Below are positions 1 through 8,821 of a stretch of DNA of 26,463 bases, piece after piece; position 1 is the first letter of the stretch; each line of letters opens with the position of its first letter. The notes beneath the pieces are model-generated. The model was given only the letters and a program-made list of their open reading frames with translations. It ran no database searches and was not told where the DNA came from. The position numbers and the translations under genes are program-made. This DNA comes from Flavobacterium psychrophilum (GTDB lineage Bacteria > Bacteroidota > Bacteroidia > Flavobacteriales > Flavobacteriaceae): contig CAMBOW010000017.1 in NCBI GenBank assembly GCA_945869365.1, positions 1 through 26,463 of the forward strand, read 5' to 3'.

Positions 1-522
1 TGCACCTCCCGCCATAAAGCTCACGGCAAAAGCAACCCAATATTTTCGAGAATGAAAACGAAAATAATACAACAAAGACAGCGTAAACAAAAAGAAGCAG
101 GCCACATGAGAAATGTTAGAAAAATTTTCGAGCAGCACATTGGTTGAAAAATTAAATTTTTGGCTAGGAATACTCTTCTTGAAATTGATTTTTGTAGTTG
201 AGTCACACATGTTGCCAAGTAATGGAATGGCATTGGCGGTTTGAGCGTCTACTGTTTTTATTCCGCCATCCACGTATTTGGCCGACCAAGAAGGATTTCC
301 AAAACTAAAATAACAGTCGGCTGTTCCGTAAGAATACTTTCCTTTTCCGTTGTAATAATACACCGCTAAATCCCCTGAAATTTGAAAATTGTCTCCAATT
401 TTGGGCATTTTGTGGTAGACTTTTTTACCCAAATCTGACTCATAGGGAATGCATTCCAAATACGCAATTACAGCAAGTAATACGAGAGGGTGAATTAAAA
501 ATAATTTGATTTTGTGGAGCAT
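1..522 (-). CDS. Partial membrane-anchored protein, possibly VanZ-like (3' end beyond window)
   Basis: An uninterrupted reading frame starts at the ATG at 522-520 and runs 174 codons to the left edge without a stop. Residues about 5-20 (IKLFLIHPLVLLAVIA) form an N-terminal membrane segment. Residues 21-130 are a polar, probably non-cytoplasmic stretch with several Tyr and Cys residues. A second hydrophobic hairpin begins near residue 138 (SHVACFFLFTLSLLYYF), followed by RFHSRKYW and another hydrophobic run at the edge. The His-then-aromatic helix followed by a basic turn resembles VanZ-family membrane proteins, but the diagnostic C-terminal half is missing, so this is a weak guess. The gene starts 15 bases after the nuoN stop on the same strand with no terminator between, so it is probably read from the complex I transcript. 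No complex I role is implied. Confidence 0.6.
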   Translation of the reverse strand, partial: MLHKIKLFLIHPLVLLAVIAYLECIPYESDLGKKVYHKMPKIGDNFQISGDLAVYYYNGKGKYSYGTADCYFSFGNPSWSAKYVDGGIKTVDAQTANAIPLLGNMCDSTTKINFKKSIPSQKFNFSTNVLLENFSNISHVACFFLFTLSLLYYFRFHSRKYWVAFAVSFMAGGA

Positions 523-537
523 TGTAGAGGTATGCAC

Positions 538-1905
538 TTACAACAAGCCCAATACCAACTGCGGGAACAAGCCCATCGCAATAGTAAGCAATGCGGCGTA
601 GATAGCTACCGTATACAACAAAACAGGCGTTCCGGTTCGGGTTTCGTTGGCGGGTTTGGTGTACATGGCTAAAATGAGCTTAAAATAATAGCCCACACTA
701 ATAATCGAATTGATTACTGCCACAATAACTACCGCTAGAAAGCCGGATGCGATGGTGATATTAAACAAGCCCAACTTGGCGAAAAATCCAGCAAAAATGG
801 GGATTCCAGCCATTGACAACAGAGAGATGGTCATCACGGCAGCTAAAACTGGATTGGTTTTACCCAAGCCGTGAAAATTTACATAATCTTCGTTTTCTCT
901 GTTTTTGCATACGTAAAGCACCACAGCAAAAGCACCAATTCCGGCAAAGGCATAGGCGGCGGTGTAATAGAATAAGCTACTCGCTGCTGTTGACAAACTC
1001 AACAAAGTCATGAGCATAAATCCAGCGTGCGAGATTCCCGAAAAGGCCAACATGCGTTTTACGTTTTGCTGCTGCAAGGCCATGATGTTACCTACGGTCA
1101 TAGACGCCATTGAAATTAGAGCGATGGTATTGTAATAATGAGAAGACAATTCAGGATTTAGAACGATCAATAATTTATAAAAAGTAGCCATGGCGACTAC
1201 TTTGGCCAAGGTACTCATGGTGGCTGTGGTTAAGGCTGGTGAACCTTCGTATACATCGGGCGCCCAAAAGTGAAACGGCACTGCAGCGATTTTGAATAAC
1301 ATCCCAATACACAACAACAACACACCTACAAAAAACCAGCTCGGCAATTCGGCTGAGTGTGATAATTCGGCGATTTCAGTCACGTCAAACGTACCCATTG
1401 CGCCATAAATCAAGCAGATCCCAAACAATAAAATTCCAGAAGCAAAAGAGCCCATCAAAAAGTACTTCATCCCGGCTTCGTTGCTTTTGAGGTTTAATCG
1501 GTTACTGGCGGCCAAAATGTATAAGGAAATAGACAATACTTCGATGCCTAGAAAGAACATGGCCAAGTTGCCAAACGATACCATGGCCACGGCACCAGAT
1601 AATAAGAATATTTTAATGGCAATAAAATCAGAGAGTTTGCTCGCGTGATTGTCATAAAAATGATGACTCAAGGCCACCAAGAAAATAGTCAACACGATAA
1701 ATAAACTGGAAAAACACACTGAGAAATTGGATACCATGATCATGTTGTTGTAGTAGGAAGCCGGTGCATTGTAATCGAGCACGGTGAGTCCCAATATGCC
1801 TAATAATCCCAATATCGTAAAGGGGATAATCGCTTTTCTTAGGTTGAGAATTTCCAACACTAGTGTTAAAATTCCTAATCCGATAACGGCAATTAATGTA
1901 TTCAT
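538..1905 (-). CDS. nuoN: NADH-quinone oxidoreductase subunit N
   Basis: This is a membrane-arm antiporter-like subunit of respiratory complex I, which couples NADH:quinone electron transfer to ion pumping. The 455-residue product is almost entirely hydrophobic helices, slightly shorter than E. coli NuoN (about 485). Family marks visible are Glu122 in FFLGIEVLSISLYILA (the TM5 glutamate) and Lys205 in MLFKIAAVPFHFWAPDVYEG (the TM7 lysine). The conserved discontinuous-helix region LAFSGISHAGF is also present. The start at 1905 gives a normal hydrophobic N-terminus (MNTLIAVIGLGIL). It is the last nuo gene, 71 bases after nuoM. No terminator follows, and another open frame starts 15 bases downstream. 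Confidence 0.97.
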   Translation of the reverse strand: MNTLIAVIGLGILTLVLEILNLRKAIIPFTILGLLGILGLTVLDYNAPASYYNNMIMVSNFSVCFSSLFIVLTIFLVALSHHFYDNHASKLSDFIAIKIFLLSGAVAMVSFGNLAMFFLGIEVLSISLYILAASNRLNLKSNEAGMKYFLMGSFASGILLFGICLIYGAMGTFDVTEIAELSHSAELPSWFFVGVLLLCIGMLFKIAAVPFHFWAPDVYEGSPALTTATMSTLAKVVAMATFYKLLIVLNPELSSHYYNTIALISMASMTVGNIMALQQQNVKRMLAFSGISHAGFMLMTLLSLSTAASSLFYYTAAYAFAGIGAFAVVLYVCKNRENEDYVNFHGLGKTNPVLAAVMTISLLSMAGIPIFAGFFAKLGLFNITIASGFLAVVIVAVINSIISVGYYFKLILAMYTKPANETRTGTPVLLYTVAIYAALLTIAMGLFPQLVLGLL

Positions 1906-1976
1906 AGGTGTGTTATTTTAGTGTCAAAAGAGGCCCATTGATTTGGCATCTTCGGTATTTTTTTCTTATTCTATAT

Positions 1977-3410
1977 TTATTGTAAACGCTTTACAATGAT
2001 CTCCAAACTTGGTGTAATCAGGTCGTTGATGGGTTTAGGATACAACCCAAAAAACAACAAAACGGCCACCAAAGCGACCATGGTTATGCCTTCTGTGAGG
2101 CTGATGTCACAAAAACCTTTGGTATTGGTTTGGCCCAACATTACGTGTTGAAACATTTTAAGCATGTAATAAGCCCCTAAAATGATGGTTAATCCGCCCA
2201 ATAGGGCAAACCAAATGTTACAGGTAAACAAACTGTACAAGACCGTAAATTCACCCACAAAGTTAAAGGTAGAAGGCAAGGCAACCGAGGCCAACACCAA
2301 CAGCATAAACAGGGAAGTAAATCGCGGTGCTTGTGCTCGGATGCCTCCCATCTCAGAAATGGCATGGGTTTGGTAACGGCGATAGATTACTTCGGCGGCC
2401 AAGAACAAGCCCACTACCACAAATCCGTGCGCAATTATTTGCATCACAGCGCCACGTAACCCTTCCAGGCTTAAAGTATAAATTCCTGCTGCAATGATTC
2501 CTACGTGCGACAAGGACGAATAGGCCAATAGTTTTTTTATGTCTTTTTGACGCAAAGCAACTACAGCGCCATAGATTACGCCAGCCAAGCCTATGCCAAT
2601 CCACCAATTTTTGTATTCGATGGCCGCATGCGGAGCCAAAGGCAATTGCCAACGGATTACGCTGTACAATCCCATTTTGAGCATAATCCCAGACAACAGC
2701 ATCGTGCCAATTGCAGGAGCTTTTTGGTATACGTTGGCTTGCCACGTATGGAAAGGAATCAACGGAATTTTGATGGCATAGGCCAAAAAGAAAGCCAAGA
2801 AAATCCAAAATTGTTCGGTGTCCGAAAGCTTTAATTGGTATAAATCTTTCAACAAGAAACTGCCGGCTTGTTGGTACATGTAGACAAAAGCGGCCAACAT
2901 AAATAACGAGCCTGCAAGTGTATAAATAAAGAACTTCACGACTGCTTTTTTGCGGTCTTCGGCATCACCATTCCCCCAAAGCAAGGCGATGAAATAGATT
3001 GGAATTAAAGACAATTCCCAGAAAATATAATACAACAGCCCATCAACCGCCACAAAAGTTCCTACCATGGCAAAGGCCATAAACAGCAACAAGGCATAGA
3101 TGGATTTGGTGTTTTCGAAATGCGTGCCAAAACCCGATAAAATGATTAAGGGAATTAAGCTGGTTGTGAGTAGGAACATCGCCATCGATAAGCCGTCGGC
3201 CAATAAAGCAATACTCACATTGGGTTTGGCAATCCAAGGGGCAACAAAATCAATATTTTGTCCCATTTGAAAAGCGTTCAACAAATAGCAGGAAACGCCC
3301 AAAGCTAGTGCCGAAAACAACAAGGCCACTTTTGACGCCCATTGGTTTCCAACCAAAAAGGTAACGATTGACCCAACTAATAATAAAAGTAATACTGACG
3401 ATATATCCAT
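1977..3410 (-). CDS. nuoM: NADH-quinone oxidoreductase subunit M
   Basis: This is a membrane-arm ion-translocating subunit of complex I. I place the start at the ATG at 3410 (MDISSVLLLLLVGS), giving 477 residues. A longer frame back to 3455 begins with TTG, would overlap nuoL by 35 bases and would add a polar extension unlike the family. Key residues visible are Glu132 in FWELSLIPIYFIALLWG and Lys214 in AYAIKIPLIPFHTWQANVYQ, the paired TM5 Glu and TM7 Lys of the antiporter fold. LLAYSSLSHVGI is the broken-helix segment. It lies 10 bases after the nuoL stop and 71 bases before nuoN. Confidence 0.97.
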   Translation of the reverse strand: MDISSVLLLLLVGSIVTFLVGNQWASKVALLFSALALGVSCYLLNAFQMGQNIDFVAPWIAKPNVSIALLADGLSMAMFLLTTSLIPLIILSGFGTHFENTKSIYALLLFMAFAMVGTFVAVDGLLYYIFWELSLIPIYFIALLWGNGDAEDRKKAVVKFFIYTLAGSLFMLAAFVYMYQQAGSFLLKDLYQLKLSDTEQFWIFLAFFLAYAIKIPLIPFHTWQANVYQKAPAIGTMLLSGIMLKMGLYSVIRWQLPLAPHAAIEYKNWWIGIGLAGVIYGAVVALRQKDIKKLLAYSSLSHVGIIAAGIYTLSLEGLRGAVMQIIAHGFVVVGLFLAAEVIYRRYQTHAISEMGGIRAQAPRFTSLFMLLVLASVALPSTFNFVGEFTVLYSLFTCNIWFALLGGLTIILGAYYMLKMFQHVMLGQTNTKGFCDISLTEGITMVALVAVLLFFGLYPKPINDLITPSLEIIVKRLQ

Positions 3411-3420
3411 TAGAATAGAA

Positions 3421-5295
3421 TTATTGAACGATAAACAAATACGTGACAAGGGCAATCACACCCAATACAAAGGCAAACAAATAAAAGCCTGTGTTTCCGT
3501 TGTGCACTTTTCGGCCTTGAGCACCGAGCGCCAAGGTTACTTTTCCTAAACCAAAAACTACAGCCGACAAACTGGTTTCTACCGTGTCACGGAAAAATCG
3601 GGAAGCGCTATTAATTGGGTTGACGATCAAGCGCATATAGGCTTCATCTACGTAATATTTGTGGTACACCACTTTGGCAAAGCCTTCCATTTGTTCGTCG
3701 GCTTTGGGTAAACTTTTTTGGGTGATGAATTGACGACGGGCCCACAAAATTCCAAAAACTCCACCGGCAAAGGCTACTCCCATTAATCCGTATTCTAAAC
3801 TACCCAAGGCATGTTCGGCTTCTTCGGTTTGAAACAAGGGAGCCAAATAGTGATTGAGCCACGTGCTTCCCGGTAAATTTATCGCGCCACCAATTGCGGC
3901 TAAAATAGCCAATACAATCAAGGGGAAGGTAATTAAAGCAGGGCTTTCGTGTAGGTGTTTTTCTTGCTCATCGGTACCGCGGAACGTGTTAAAGAACGTC
4001 AAGTACATCAATCGAAACATATAAAAAGCCGTCATGATCGAAGCCACCGAACCCACTACCCAAAGGGCAATGTTGTGGTGAAAGGCCGTGAGTAAAATTT
4101 CATCTTTGGACCAAAATCCTGCCAAAGGAAAAATTCCGGCAATGGCTAAACTCGAAACCAACATGGTGATAAAGGTGATGGGCATTGCTTTTTTCAAGCC
4201 ACCCATTTTGCGCATGTCTTGTTCGCCGTGCAAGGCGTGAATCACTGAGCCTGAGCCCAAGAATAAACAGGCTTTGAAGAATGCATGCGTAATAACATGA
4301 AACACGGCCACTTGGTAGGCGCCTAAGCCCAAGGCCAAGAACATCAATCCCAATTGAGATACCGTAGAATAAGCCAATACTTTTTTGATGTCGTTTTGAA
4401 ACAAGCCAATGGTGGCAGCCAAAAGTGCGGTTGATGCACCAACTATGGCAATAACAGTTTGTACTTCAGGTGTTAAATCAAACAAGAAGTGCATGCGCGT
4501 TACCATAAAAATACCGGCGGTAACCATGGTAGCCGCGTGAATTAATGCCGAAACCGGCGTAGGTCCAGCCATCGCATCAGGCAACCAGGTGTACAAAGGT
4601 ATTTGTGCTGATTTTCCGCAGGCACCAATAAATAAAGCCAAAGCGGCTATAGATAGTAAAGTTGATGGAGTTCCTCCGGCTAAGGCCGTTTGCAAGCCAG
4701 CAAAATCCAGGGTAGAAAACATACTGGCCAAGATAAAAATACCGATCAACAAACCTAAATCGCCAATTCTATTCATGATGAATGCTTTTTTGGCCGCATC
4801 ATTATACTCTTGGTTGCTGTGCCAAAACCCGATGAGTAAATACGAACACAAGCCCACGCCTTCCCAGCCAATAAACATCACCACTAAGTTGCTTCCAACC
4901 ACCAAGGTGATCATGAAAAACACAAAGAGGTTTAAATAGGCAAAGAATTTGTGCATGTTCTCGTCCTCGTGCATGTAACTGATGGAATACAAATGAATGA
5001 GCGAACCAATTCCGGTAACAAACAGCAACCACAACACCGAAAGTTGATCAAATAGGAATCCAAATTTTATGGTAATCGCTTGCAGTTGAATCCAATCAAA
5101 CAAAGGAACTGAAACCGATTTTCCGGTGGATTGTAGATCGATGAAAAACAATACGCTCACTGCAAATGAAGTGACAACCGCTAGTGTTCCCAACACACCC
5201 GAACCCGTTTTTCCCAGTTGTTTTCCGAAAAATACATTGAGCAAAAATCCGACGAAAGGAGCTAATACTAATACTAAGGCTAATGAAGTATCCAT
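3421..5295 (-). CDS. nuoL: NADH-quinone oxidoreductase subunit L
   Basis: This is the distal and largest antiporter-like membrane subunit of complex I. Its length of 624 residues fits the family (E. coli about 613). Visible marks are Glu145 in FIGWEGVGLCSYLLIGFW, Lys228 in GACGKSAQIPLYTWLPDAM and the segment SALIHAATMVTAGIFM. LAYSTVSQLGLM is the broken helix, and a long C-terminal extension ends in a last hydrophobic helix (FYLFAFVLGVIALVTYLFIV), as expected for the lateral helix and its anchor. The ATG at 5295 lies 6 bases after the nuoK stop, so translation is probably coupled. nuoM starts 10 bases after its stop. Confidence 0.98.
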   Translation of the reverse strand: MDTSLALVLVLAPFVGFLLNVFFGKQLGKTGSGVLGTLAVVTSFAVSVLFFIDLQSTGKSVSVPLFDWIQLQAITIKFGFLFDQLSVLWLLFVTGIGSLIHLYSISYMHEDENMHKFFAYLNLFVFFMITLVVGSNLVVMFIGWEGVGLCSYLLIGFWHSNQEYNDAAKKAFIMNRIGDLGLLIGIFILASMFSTLDFAGLQTALAGGTPSTLLSIAALALFIGACGKSAQIPLYTWLPDAMAGPTPVSALIHAATMVTAGIFMVTRMHFLFDLTPEVQTVIAIVGASTALLAATIGLFQNDIKKVLAYSTVSQLGLMFLALGLGAYQVAVFHVITHAFFKACLFLGSGSVIHALHGEQDMRKMGGLKKAMPITFITMLVSSLAIAGIFPLAGFWSKDEILLTAFHHNIALWVVGSVASIMTAFYMFRLMYLTFFNTFRGTDEQEKHLHESPALITFPLIVLAILAAIGGAINLPGSTWLNHYLAPLFQTEEAEHALGSLEYGLMGVAFAGGVFGILWARRQFITQKSLPKADEQMEGFAKVVYHKYYVDEAYMRLIVNPINSASRFFRDTVETSLSAVVFGLGKVTLALGAQGRKVHNGNTGFYLFAFVLGVIALVTYLFIVQ

Positions 5296-5301
5296 AGAAA
5301 A

Positions 5302-5622
5302 TTATCCTTTTAAATTTTTTAAATTGTCAATGTCAATTGAGCCGATGCTTCTAAAAATCGACACCAATATGGCCAATCCTACCGCTACTTCAGCGGCCGC
5401 TACGGCCATCGAGAAAAACACAAACACTTGGCCTTGTGCATCCTGGTGGTAGGTTGAAAAAGCCACGAAAAGTAAATTCACGGCGTTTAACATGATTTCT
5501 ATCGACATAAAAACAATGATGGCATTTCGGCGATACAGTACGCCAAATACGCCGATACAAAACAAGATTACACATAAAAATATGTAGTTCTCAATTCCGA
5601 TTTGATTCAAGATATTATTCAT
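5302..5622 (-). CDS. nuoK: NADH-quinone oxidoreductase subunit K
   Basis: This is a small three-helix membrane subunit of complex I, related to MrpC. I start it at the ATG at 5622 ([15 protein letters not shown]), giving 106 residues, the usual size. The longer frame back to 5667 uses a non-ATG start and would add a Cys/Lys-rich leader overlapping nuoJ. The two buried glutamates of the family are visible: Glu42 in [17 protein letters not shown] and Glu78 in [15 protein letters not shown]. Both belong to the E-channel and central hydrophilic axis in solved structures. The start codon is 1 base after the nuoJ stop and nuoL begins 6 bases after its own stop. Confidence 0.97.
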   Translation of the reverse strand: MNNILNQIGIENYIFLCVILFCIGVFGVLYRRNAIIVFMSIEIMLNAVNLLFVAFSTYHQDAQGQVFVFFSMAVAAAEVAVGLAILVSIFRSIGSIDIDNLKNLKG

Positions 5623-5623
5623 A

Positions 5624-6136
5624 TTACTTCCCTGATTTTTCTTTTTTAGACAACAACACCACCCCAATCATGGCTACTAGCAACAAGATGGAAACGTATT
5701 CAAACGGCAACATGTATTCGTTAAGGAGTACTCTGCCCAACACTTTTGTCGATTGGTAATCTTCTCCAATCGAATCATAATCGCCCACAATCGGTTTTGA
5801 ATTGATGAAAATGGCCAACAAAACTAAACACATCACGCAAAACAACACGACTGCAGCCAAGCGGGTAATCCGTGGTTTGTGCACTTCGTCTTCTTTGTTT
5901 AAATTCATCAACATCAGGGTAAATAAGAACAAAACCATGATAGCTCCCGTATAGACAATAAAGTTTACGATACCCAAAAATTGAGCGTTGAGCAACAAAT
6001 AATGTCCGGTAATGGAGGAGAAACAAATTACCAAATAGATGGCGCTGTGAATCGGGTTTTTGGTGAAGATGGTTAAAAATGCCGTCGCTAAAGTGATGGC
6101 TGATAACACGCTAAATAAGAGTAAAAATGTAGTCAT
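5624..6136 (-). CDS. nuoJ: NADH-quinone oxidoreductase subunit J
   Basis: This is a 170-residue membrane-arm subunit of complex I with five hydrophobic helices. The signature of the family's TM3 pi-bulge helix is visible as [19 protein letters not shown] near residues 58-76. N-terminal helices include [20 protein letters not shown], and the protein ends in a basic tail (LSKKEKSGK). Its ATG at 6136 overlaps the nuoI stop by one base (TAATG), a typical translational-coupling arrangement. nuoK starts 1 base after its stop. Confidence 0.96.
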   Translation of the reverse strand: MTTFLLLFSVLSAITLATAFLTIFTKNPIHSAIYLVICFSSITGHYLLLNAQFLGIVNFIVYTGAIMVLFLFTLMLMNLNKEDEVHKPRITRLAAVVLFCVMCLVLLAIFINSKPIVGDYDSIGEDYQSTKVLGRVLLNEYMLPFEYVSILLLVAMIGVVLLSKKEKSGK

Positions 6137-6684
6137 TAGTTGGCGTTTTTAAGTTGTGCATTTTGCATCGCCACATCCAAGGGCATGACTAATTTGTCTT
6201 TCCCGAAAATAAAATCTTCTCGTTCATAGCTTGCAGGCACCAACACTTTTGAGGTGGTCAGGTAAATGGCGTCTTTGGGACAGGCTTCTTCGCACAAGCC
6301 ACAAAAAATACAGCGCAACATATTGATCTCGTAGATTTCGGCGTATTTCTCTTCTCTATATAAATGCAATTCTTCTTTTGTACGCTCAGCGGCTTTCATG
6401 GTAATCGCTTCTGCCGGACAGGACAAGGCGCAAAGACCACAAGCGGTACAATTTTCGCGGCCTTGTTCGTCGCGCTTGAGCATGTGTTGCCCGCGGTATA
6501 CCGGACTCATTTCGCGCACTTGCTCCGGATATTGAATGGTTACTTTACGGGTAAACAAATGCTTGATGGTGATCCACAAGCCTTTGATTATCGCAATCAA
6601 ATACAGGCGCTCTAAAAAAGTCATTTCCTTGTTGGAAACTTGTTTTTTTCGCCCGGATAAAGAAATTGTTTCTAGTGCGGTCAT
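6136..6684 (-). CDS. nuoI: NADH-quinone oxidoreductase subunit I (2x[4Fe-4S])
   Basis: This ferredoxin-like connecting-arm subunit carries clusters N6a and N6b, which pass electrons towards NuoB. It is 182 residues long. Two CxxCxxCxxxC motifs are visible: Cys79, 82, 85 and 89 (CTACGLCALSCP) and Cys125, 128, 131 and 135 (CIFCGLCEEACP). The N-terminal region has a hydrophobic/amphipathic stretch (LERLYLIAIIKGLWITIKHL) followed by RKVTIQYPEQ, as in other NuoI proteins. The ATG at 6684 gives about 20 polar residues before this; the Met at residue 21 is a possible alternative start. nuoH ends 36 bases upstream and nuoJ overlaps the stop by one base. Confidence 0.97.
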   Translation of the reverse strand: MTALETISLSGRKKQVSNKEMTFLERLYLIAIIKGLWITIKHLFTRKVTIQYPEQVREMSPVYRGQHMLKRDEQGRENCTACGLCALSCPAEAITMKAAERTKEELHLYREEKYAEIYEINMLRCIFCGLCEEACPKDAIYLTTSKVLVPASYEREDFIFGKDKLVMPLDVAMQNAQLKNAN

Positions 6685-6720
6685 TTGTTCGTTTGGTATT
6701 ATACTTTAACGTGATTCTAA

Positions 6721-7773
6721 TTAAAAACCTAAATAAGCGGCAATTTCATGACGCAATAACACGATTCCGGTAATCACTATATTTACGATTGACAACGGAA
6801 TTAATATGCGCCAGCCCAAGTGCATCAGTTGATCGTACCGAAATCTTGGGATGGTCCAACGCACCCACATGTAGAAAAAGATGAATCCACATATTTTGGC
6901 AAAAAGCACCCCAATTCCGATGATGTTCGCCAAGTTTACGCCCCAATGAGTCACGGCCCATTCCATTCCTGGGTAGTTGTATCCGCCAAAAAATAAGACA
7001 GATAAAATCGTGGCTGAAATAAACATGTTCGCGTATTCGGCAAACAAATAAAAGCCCATTTTCATAGACGAATATTCGGTGTGGTACCCGCCAATCAACT
7101 CCGATTCGCACTCGGCCAAATCAAAGGGAGTTCGGTTGGTCTCGGCAAAGGCACAGATTAGGAAAATCAAAAAGGAAAGCGGTTGGTAAAACACATTCCA
7201 GTGCAAGCCTGATTGCTGCATCGAAATTTCTTTTAAGCTCAAGGTGCCGGTCATCATCAACAACGCAATCATGGAAAGACCCATGGCCACTTCGTAGGAA
7301 ACCATTTGCGAGGCCGCACGTACGGCGCCCATTAAGGAAAATTTATTATTAGATGCCCAGCCGCCTATCATGATGCCATAAACCCCTACCGATACTACGC
7401 CAAAAATATACAACAAGGAAACGTCTACGTCGGTGGCTTGCAAGAGGATGTCTCTGCCAAACAGGTGTAATTTATCGCCCCAAGGAATCACGGCGCTGGT
7501 CATTAAAGCCGTGCTCATCGCAATGGCTGGGCCAATAATAAATAGAATTCTGTTGGGGGTGTTGGGGAAAAATTCTTCTTTCGAAAACAATTTTAATCCA
7601 TCGGCCAAGGGCTGGAGAATCCCGCCTTTTCCTGCTCTGTTGGGCCCAATACGGTCTTGCAACCAAGCAGCAATTTTACGTTCAGCCAAGGTAGCATACA
7701 TGGCCATGATCATGGTGATGGCAAAAACGACTAAAATCAGTACGCTTTTTTCAATAATAAAGGCGCTATTCAT
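6721..7773 (-). CDS. nuoH: NADH-quinone oxidoreductase subunit H
   Basis: This membrane subunit forms much of the quinone chamber of complex I and joins the hydrophilic and membrane arms. It is 350 residues long. Conserved stretches visible are ATLAERKIAAWLQDRIGPNR (residues 27-46), KLFSKEEFFP (61-70) and SQMVSYEVAMGL (155-166). The acidic loop AFAETNRTPFDLAECESELI (208-227), followed by GGYHTEYSS, is the funnel leading to the first proton path. The ATG at 7773 lies inside the 3' end of nuoG (8-base overlap), so translation is probably coupled. nuoI begins 36 bases after its stop. Confidence 0.98.
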   Translation of the reverse strand: MNSAFIIEKSVLILVVFAITMIMAMYATLAERKIAAWLQDRIGPNRAGKGGILQPLADGLKLFSKEEFFPNTPNRILFIIGPAIAMSTALMTSAVIPWGDKLHLFGRDILLQATDVDVSLLYIFGVVSVGVYGIMIGGWASNNKFSLMGAVRAASQMVSYEVAMGLSMIALLMMTGTLSLKEISMQQSGLHWNVFYQPLSFLIFLICAFAETNRTPFDLAECESELIGGYHTEYSSMKMGFYLFAEYANMFISATILSVLFFGGYNYPGMEWAVTHWGVNLANIIGIGVLFAKICGFIFFYMWVRWTIPRFRYDQLMHLGWRILIPLSIVNIVITGIVLLRHEIAAYLGF

Positions 7774-8812
7774 TTGGCGTTGATTTGGGTGTTGATAGAT
7801 GAGACTCTCCCAAGGGAATGTCTTTCATACTGATTTTCTTGCGATCGACATCACGGCCCAAAAGAATGTTCTTTTCGGTAGCAATTTGTACTTTCTCTAA
7901 TTTACGGGTGTAGTTGTTTTGATTGATCACCGACGTTTTTTCGAATTGGCGCGGGCCTTCGATTACCCAATCTTGAGGGTCTTTGTGGTCAAAACGGCAT
8001 TCGTTGCAGATGAATTCTTCTACTTCGTGGTATTCGTCTTTTCTTCCAGTTACCCGTTGAATTTCGTTGCCAAACATCCAAACGGTGGTTTTTCCGCAGC
8101 ATTTGGTACAATTGCGGTGTGCATTATACGGTTTGTTAAACCATACTCTCGATTTGAATCGGAAGGTTTTATCAGTTAAAGCGCCTACTGGACAAACATC
8201 AATCATATTGCCCGAAAACTCATTGTCAATGGCTTGGGAAATGCAAGTCGAAATATTGGCATGATCGCCGCGATCCATAATTCCGTGTACACGGTTGTCC
8301 GTCAATTGATCGGCCACCATCACACAGCGGTAACACAATATGCAACGGTTCATGTGCAATTGTATGTTCGGGCCAATATCTTCGGGCTCAAAGGTTCTTT
8401 TTTCTTCGATGTAACGCGTTTCGGATTTGCCGTGTTGGAAACTCAAATTTTGCAAATCACATTCGCCAGCTTGGTCACAGACCGGGCAATCCAAGGGGTG
8501 ATTGATCAACAAAAATTCAGTCACCGATTTGCGGGCTTCTTGTACACGAGCCGAGGCAGTACTAGCAATTTCCATCCCGTCTTGGCAACCGGTTACGCAC
8601 GAAGGCACCAATTTGGGCATCGGACGCGGATCAGCTTCACTGCCTTTGGTTACATCAACCAAACAACAACGGCATTTTCCGCCGCTTCCTTTTAATTTAG
8701 AATAATAACACATGGCTGGTGGCACACTTTCTCCACCAATCATACGAGCAGCTTGTAGGATGGTTGTTCCTGCTTCTACTTCAATTTCTTGACCGTCTAT
8801 GGTTACTTTCAT
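7766..8812 (-). CDS. nuoG: NADH-quinone oxidoreductase subunit G, short form without the molybdopterin-like domain
   Basis: This iron-sulfur subunit of the NADH module relays electrons from NuoE/F to NuoI. It is only 348 residues; E. coli NuoG has about 900. Cluster ligands visible are Cys35, 47, 50 and 72 for the [2Fe-2S] N1b. His105, Cys109, 112 and 118 (HPLDCPVCDQAGEC) would bind N5, and Cys157, 160, 163 and 207 would bind N4. After this, residues 235-272 keep a remnant of the next Fe4S4 subdomain with Cys235, 238, 239, 269 and 272, but the CxxCxxxC pattern of cluster N7 is broken (Thr242). The rest of the molybdopterin-type region is absent. The end is not a frameshift scar: the stop overlaps nuoH by 8 bases. 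The start is the ATG at 8812, just after the heptad hairpin. Confidence 0.95.
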   Translation of the reverse strand: MKVTIDGQEIEVEAGTTILQAARMIGGESVPPAMCYYSKLKGSGGKCRCCLVDVTKGSEADPRPMPKLVPSCVTGCQDGMEIASTASARVQEARKSVTEFLLINHPLDCPVCDQAGECDLQNLSFQHGKSETRYIEEKRTFEPEDIGPNIQLHMNRCILCYRCVMVADQLTDNRVHGIMDRGDHANISTCISQAIDNEFSGNMIDVCPVGALTDKTFRFKSRVWFNKPYNAHRNCTKCCGKTTVWMFGNEIQRVTGRKDEYHEVEEFICNECRFDHKDPQDWVIEGPRQFEKTSVINQNNYTRKLEKVQIATEKNILLGRDVDRKKISMKDIPLGESHLSTPKSTPNE

Positions 8813-8821
8813 TCTATTCTT

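Noticed and set aside
21..233. 70-residue open frame on the minus strand near the left edge
   Set aside because: It is out of frame with the much longer open frame 522 to 1, which has a better start right after nuoN and no stop; the short frame is a shadow.
2353..2834. Long overlapping frames on both strands inside nuoM (and similar ones inside nuoG, nuoF, bioB and the T9SS genes)
   Set aside because: They lie wholly within well-recognised genes, have no family motifs and show the biased composition expected of out-of-frame reading.
3411..3455. Upstream start for nuoM (and similar upstream frames for nuoK, nuoE, aspS and bioB)
   Set aside because: The upstream codons checked (nuoM, nuoE, aspS, bioB) are TTG, and the extra residues in all five do not look like the families. 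In each case an ATG with a typical N-terminus lies a few codons downstream.
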